Shown here: positions 59,195 through 64,000 of the stretch, in pieces
Numbering within the stretch: the stretch's first letter is position 1
Layout of the letters: each line of letters begins with the position of its first letter
Assembly (NCBI RefSeq): GCF_002304225.1
Contig: NZ_NSLB01000002.1
Coordinates: forward strand, 550,340-614,339
Source of the DNA: Pseudomonas sp. HAR-UPW-AIA-41
GTDB taxonomy: Bacteria > Pseudomonadota > Gammaproteobacteria > Pseudomonadales > Pseudomonadaceae
Reading direction: 5' to 3'
DNA length: 64,000 bases
Notes under the pieces: model-generated
Databases searched by the model: none
The model's input: only the letters and a program-made list of their open reading frames with translations
Told to the model about the DNA's origin: nothing
Position numbers and translations under genes: made by a program

Positions 59195-60775
59195 TTACTC
59201 CCACTCGATGGTCGCCGGCGGCTTGCTCGACACGTCGTAGGTGACGCGGGAGATGCCTTCGATCTCGTTGATGATGCGGTTGGACACCTTCTCCAGCAGC
59301 TCGTAGGGCAGGTGCGCCCAGCGTGCGGTCATGAAGTCGATGGTTTCCACGGCGCGCAGGGCGACGACCCAGGCGTAGCGACGGCCGTCGCCGACCACGC
59401 CAACCGATTTCACCGGCTGGAACACCACGAAAGCCTGGCTGGTCTTGTGGTACCAGTCGAAGTTGCGCAGCTCTTCGATGAAGATGTGGTCGGCCAGACG
59501 CAGCAGGTCGGCGTATTCCTTCTTCACTTCGCCGAGGATGCGCACGCCCAGGCCAGGGCCCGGGAACGGGTGGCGGTAGACCATGTCGTAGGGCAGACCC
59601 AGCTCCAGACCGATCTTGCGCACCTCGTCCTTGAACAGCTCGCGCAGCGGCTCGACCAGGGAGAACTGCATGTCCTCCGGCAGACCACCGACGTTGTGGT
59701 GGGACTTGATCACGTGGGCCTTGCCGGTCTTGGCGCCGGCCGACTCGATCACATCCGGGTAGATGGTGCCCTGGGCGAGGAACTTCACGTCCTTGAGTTT
59801 GGTGGCCTCGTCATCGAACACCTCGATGAAGGTGCGACCAATGATCTTGCGCTTCTCTTCCGGATCGGCAACGCCGGCCAGACGACCGAGGAACAGCTCC
59901 TCGGCGTTGGCGCGGATCACCTTGACGCCCATGTTCTCGGCGAACATGGCCATCACCTGATCGCCTTCCTGATGGCGCAGCAGGCCGTTGTCGACGAACA
60001 CGCAGGTCAGCTGGTCGCCAATGGCGCGGTGCAGCAGCGCCGCAACCACCGAGGAATCCACGCCGCCGGACAGGCCCAGCAGCACCTTGGAGTTGCCCAC
60101 CTGGGCACGCACGGTGGCGATGGCGTCTTCGACGATGTTGGCCGGAGTCCACAGCGCTTCGCAGCCGCAAATATCCAGAATGAAACGGGAGAGGATGCGA
60201 CCGCCCTGCTTGGTGTGGGTCACCTCAGGGTGGAACTGCACGCCGTAGTAGGCGCGGCTGTCATCAGCCATGGCGGCGATCGGGCAGCTCGGGGTGCTGG
60301 CAAGGATGTGGAAGCCGGCGGGCATGGCAGTGACCTTGTCGCCGTGGCTCATCCACACGTCCAGACCCAGCACGCCGTCGGCGTCCACATGGTCTTCGAT
60401 GCCGTCGAGCAGGCGGGCCTTGCCGACCACATCGACGCGGGCATAACCGAACTCACGCAGGTTGGAACCTTCCACCTTGCCGCCCAGTTGCTCGGCCATG
60501 GTCTGCATGCCATAGCAGATACCGAACAGCGGGATGCCCAGATCGAACACCGCCTGCGGCGCGCGCGGGCTGCCGGCCTCATGCACCGACTCAGGGCCAC
60601 CGGCGAGGATGATGCCGCGCGGGGCGAAGGCGCGAATGGCCGCATCGTCCATGTCGAACGGGTGGATCTCGCAATACACACCGATCTCGCGCACGCGGCG
60701 GGCGATCAGCTGGGTGTACTGGGAACCGAAATCCAGAATCAGGATGCGGTGGGCGTGAATGTCATGATGGGCCAT
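59195..60775 (-). CDS. guaA: GMP synthase (glutamine-hydrolysing)
   Basis: This 526-residue enzyme aminates XMP to GMP. The N-terminal glutamine amidotransferase domain has the catalytic Cys in FGICYGMQ and His-Glu in QFHPEVTHT. The ATP-pyrophosphatase domain has the P-loop [13 protein letters not shown], followed by the GMP-synthase dimerisation domain ending in KPPATIEWE. It follows guaB by 77 bases, with a strong hairpin between them, in the guaBA purine operon. Confidence 0.98.
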   Translation of the reverse strand: MAHHDIHAHRILILDFGSQYTQLIARRVREIGVYCEIHPFDMDDAAIRAFAPRGIILAGGPESVHEAGSPRAPQAVFDLGIPLFGICYGMQTMAEQLGGKVEGSNLREFGYARVDVVGKARLLDGIEDHVDADGVLGLDVWMSHGDKVTAMPAGFHILASTPSCPIAAMADDSRAYYGVQFHPEVTHTKQGGRILSRFILDICGCEALWTPANIVEDAIATVRAQVGNSKVLLGLSGGVDSSVVAALLHRAIGDQLTCVFVDNGLLRHQEGDQVMAMFAENMGVKVIRANAEELFLGRLAGVADPEEKRKIIGRTFIEVFDDEATKLKDVKFLAQGTIYPDVIESAGAKTGKAHVIKSHHNVGGLPEDMQFSLVEPLRELFKDEVRKIGLELGLPYDMVYRHPFPGPGLGVRILGEVKKEYADLLRLADHIFIEELRNFDWYHKTSQAFVVFQPVKSVGVVGDGRRYAWVVALRAVETIDFMTARWAHLPYELLEKVSNRIINEIEGISRVTYDVSSKPPATIEWE

Positions 60776-60804
60776 GGCCGTCTCTCGTAGCGGAATTCAC
60801 AAAT

Positions 60805-60834
60805 GACACGGGGCTGATCAGTCAGCCCCGTGTC
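60805..60834 (-). terminator. Strong hairpin between guaB and guaA
   Basis: A 13-bp perfect stem, GACACGGGGCTGA with its complement around a TCAG loop, lies 18 bases past the guaB stop. The following minus-strand bases ATTTGTG make a poor T-tract, so partial termination or RNA processing is more likely than a full stop. Confidence 0.6.
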
Positions 60835-60852
60835 GAGTCAATGCAATGGACC

Positions 60853-62415
<1,563 letters not shown>

Positions 62416-62425
62416 TTATCCGTTG

Positions 62426-62974
62426 CTAGCAATCCACCGTCACCAGACGCACCGGATAGCCCAGGCGCCGGGCGAACTCGGCCAGCAGGGCCGGGCTGAA
62501 ACATTTGGCCGGCCAGTTGTTGAAGATAAAGGCCAGATTGGAAAAGCCGCAGGGCTGGAGAAAGAGGAAGCCGTTGATATCGTCCTCGAAGCCGCACTCC
62601 GGACAGACAAAGGTATCGGTCTGCTGCGGCATCCACTCCTCCAGGCTGTCGAACAGGGCCTCACCAATCTCCTGGCGGCACTGCGGACACCCGGCCTCTT
62701 CGAGAAACGCCCGCGTGGGCGTGTAGATACAGCGCTTGGTAACAACCTCAAGACCGTTGCACGGGTGGCCGTACGGCAGGCGCTCTGCATGCGGCAGCTG
62801 CCGGGCACCTTCTGCGATGGCATAGGCCATGCGGTTACCCAGACGCCCGCAGGTAGTCAGTTCCGCTGCCACCAGCTGGCGTTTGTGCAACCAGCGCAGC
62901 ACCTGGCGCGCCTTGCCTTCGGCATCCGGGAAGGTGGAAATCTGCGGAACGATGATGCTCTGCTGCTCGCTCAT
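62426..62974 (-). CDS. Zinc-ribbon protein of unknown function
   Basis: This 182-residue soluble protein has CPQC and CPECG pairs near residues 95-130 (a likely zinc ribbon) and a region KRQLVAAELTTCGRLGNRMAYAIAEGARQL. Pseudomonad relatives are sometimes labelled sugar ABC transporter ATPase, but no Walker motif is visible, so that name is unsupported. Start at 62974 or 62983; neither has a clear ribosome site. Lies 103 bases upstream of guaB. Confidence 0.8.
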   Translation of the reverse strand: MSEQQSIIVPQISTFPDAEGKARQVLRWLHKRQLVAAELTTCGRLGNRMAYAIAEGARQLPHAERLPYGHPCNGLEVVTKRCIYTPTRAFLEEAGCPQCRQEIGEALFDSLEEWMPQQTDTFVCPECGFEDDINGFLFLQPCGFSNLAFIFNNWPAKCFSPALLAEFARRLGYPVRLVTVDC

Positions 62975-63074
62975 GGCCGTCATGCTGCAAAAAGAATGAC
63001 GTCAGTTTAATCGCCCGGCAGCGCAGCGTCAGTCGCGGCTTTGGCCGCGCCGGGCAAACCGCTATGATGCCGGC

Positions 63075-64000
63075 ATGATCAAAGACCCCTTCCAGCGCCT
63101 CAACCTCGACCGCGACGTGCTCAGCGTCAGCCAGCTCAACGGGCGCGCACGCCTGCTGCTGGAAGACGTGTTCGCCCAGGTCTGGGTCGAGGGCGAAATT
63201 TCCAATCTGGCCAAGCCCGCCTCCGGCCATCTGTACTTCACCCTCAAGGACAGCCAGGCGCAGGTGCGCTGCGCGCTGTTCCGGCAGAACGCCACGCGGG
63301 TGCGTCAGGCCCTGCGCGACGGCCTGGCGGTGAAGGTGCGTGGCAAGGTCTCGCTGTTCGAGGGGCGCGGCGACTACCAGCTGATTCTCGACATGGTGGA
63401 GCCGGCCGGCGATGGCGCCCTGCGCCTGGCCTTCGAGGCACTGAAGGAAAAGCTGGCCGGCGAAGGGCTGTTCAGCGCCGAGCAGAAGATTCCCCTGCCC
63501 GCCCACCCGCAACGCATCGGCATCATCAGCTCACCGACCGGCGCAGTGATCCGCGACATCATCAGCGTGTTCCGCCGCCGCGCGCCGCAGGTGGCGCTGA
63601 CCCTGATCCCCACCGCCGTGCAGGGCCGCGAGGCCACCGCGCAGATTGTGCGCGCGCTTGAGCTGGCCGACCGCCAGGGCTTAGACGCCCTGATCCTGGC
63701 CCGCGGTGGCGGCTCGCTGGAAGACCTCTGGTGCTTCAACGAAGAATCCGTGGCCCGCGCCGTGGCGGCCTGCGTCACCCCCATCGTCAGCGCCGTGGGC
63801 CATGAGACGGACGTGTCGATCAGCGACTTTGTCGCCGACGTGCGTGCGCCCACGCCCTCGGCCGCCGCCGAGCTGCTGGCGCCGGACAGCTCCGACCTGC
63901 AGCGGCGCCTGGACAGCCTGCGCCGCCGGCTGATCCTGCGCATCCAGAACACGCTCGCCCACCAGCGCCTGCGCCTGGACGGTCTGACCCGCCGCCTGCG
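63075..64000 (+). CDS. xseA: Exodeoxyribonuclease VII large subunit, 3' end outside window
   Basis: The first 308 codons of the XseA subunit are present. Exonuclease VII degrades single-stranded DNA from both ends with XseB. The N-terminal OB-fold (VWVEGEISNLAKPASGHLYFTLKD) is followed by the catalytic domain with RIGIISSPTGAVIRDI, ILARGGGSLEDLWCFNEE and VGHETDVSISDFVAD. The ATG at 63075 starts MIKDPFQRLNLDRDVLSV. The gene runs off the right edge. Divergent from the zinc-ribbon gene. Confidence 0.96.
   Translation, partial: MIKDPFQRLNLDRDVLSVSQLNGRARLLLEDVFAQVWVEGEISNLAKPASGHLYFTLKDSQAQVRCALFRQNATRVRQALRDGLAVKVRGKVSLFEGRGDYQLILDMVEPAGDGALRLAFEALKEKLAGEGLFSAEQKIPLPAHPQRIGIISSPTGAVIRDIISVFRRRAPQVALTLIPTAVQGREATAQIVRALELADRQGLDALILARGGGSLEDLWCFNEESVARAVAACVTPIVSAVGHETDVSISDFVADVRAPTPSAAAELLAPDSSDLQRRLDSLRRRLILRIQNTLAHQRLRLDGLTRRL

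Noticed and set aside
59312..60790. 492-codon open frame opposite guaA
   Set aside because: Antisense shadow with His- and Gly-rich composition; no ribosome site.

Overview
The window is a chromosomal segment of a Pseudomonas-like gammaproteobacterium. The evidence is its high GC content, an MvaT-type H-NS protein, and several gene blocks whose order I recall from P. aeruginosa. These are pta plus an acyltransferase; DUF1329-DUF1302-acyl-CoA ligase-thiolase; uraA-upp/hpt-cupin; groEL-groES-fxsA-hugZ-SDR-DUF481-ATL-ampG; hemH-TIGR01777; purU/mvaT/sbcB; universal stress protein-pykA; and tadA-multicopper oxidase-guaA-guaB-xseA. I saw no tRNA, rRNA, insertion sequence, prophage or CRISPR array. 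Almost everything is core-type chromosome. pta is cut by the left edge and xseA by the right edge.

Layout. 1-10.2 kb: acetate and fatty-acid metabolism (pta, a membrane acyltransferase, an outer-membrane DUF1302/DUF1329 pair, an acyl-CoA ligase and a thiolase). 10.2-13.4 kb: nucleobase salvage (uraA, upp, hpt) and a cupin. 13.4-18.5 kb: a SulP transporter, a small conserved protein, and an LTA-synthase-like transferase translationally coupled to a PAP2 phosphatase. 18.5-25.9 kb: the groESL operon behind a clear sigma-32 promoter, fxsA, hugZ, an SDR, a DUF481 protein, an alkyltransferase-like DNA repair protein and AmpG. 25.9-29.2 kb: two divergent pairs, hemH plus a TIGR01777 SDR and renalase plus TIGR02450, separated by a perfect TGTACA-N12-TGTACA operator. 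29.2-32.8 kb: a CBS protein, purU, mvaT and sbcB.

33-41.2 kb: a membrane and MoxR module (multi-pass protein, RDD, SpoIIM, DUF4129, DUF4350, MoxR, DUF58) with overlapping genes. Its last gene has apparently lost one A from a poly-A run, so its reading frame runs antisense through two small convergent genes. 41.3-48 kb: a second acyltransferase, a LysE exporter, a 2-hydroxyacid dehydrogenase, rsmC, a yybP-ykoY-type manganese riboswitch ahead of a GDT1-family Mn exporter, a SnoaL-like protein and an M48 lipoprotein protease. 48-54.3 kb: a chemoreceptor, a PilZ protein, small envelope proteins, and a TetR regulator next to an unrecognised membrane protein with a perfect palindrome between them. 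54.3-64 kb: stress protein, pyruvate kinase, tadA, multicopper oxidase, purine genes and xseA.

The most unusual points are the DUF58 frameshift, the LitR/CarH-like operator, the MoxR membrane module (function not established to my knowledge), the Mn riboswitch, and the TetR/orphan membrane protein unit. All assignments come from reading the sequence and from family knowledge; no searches were run.
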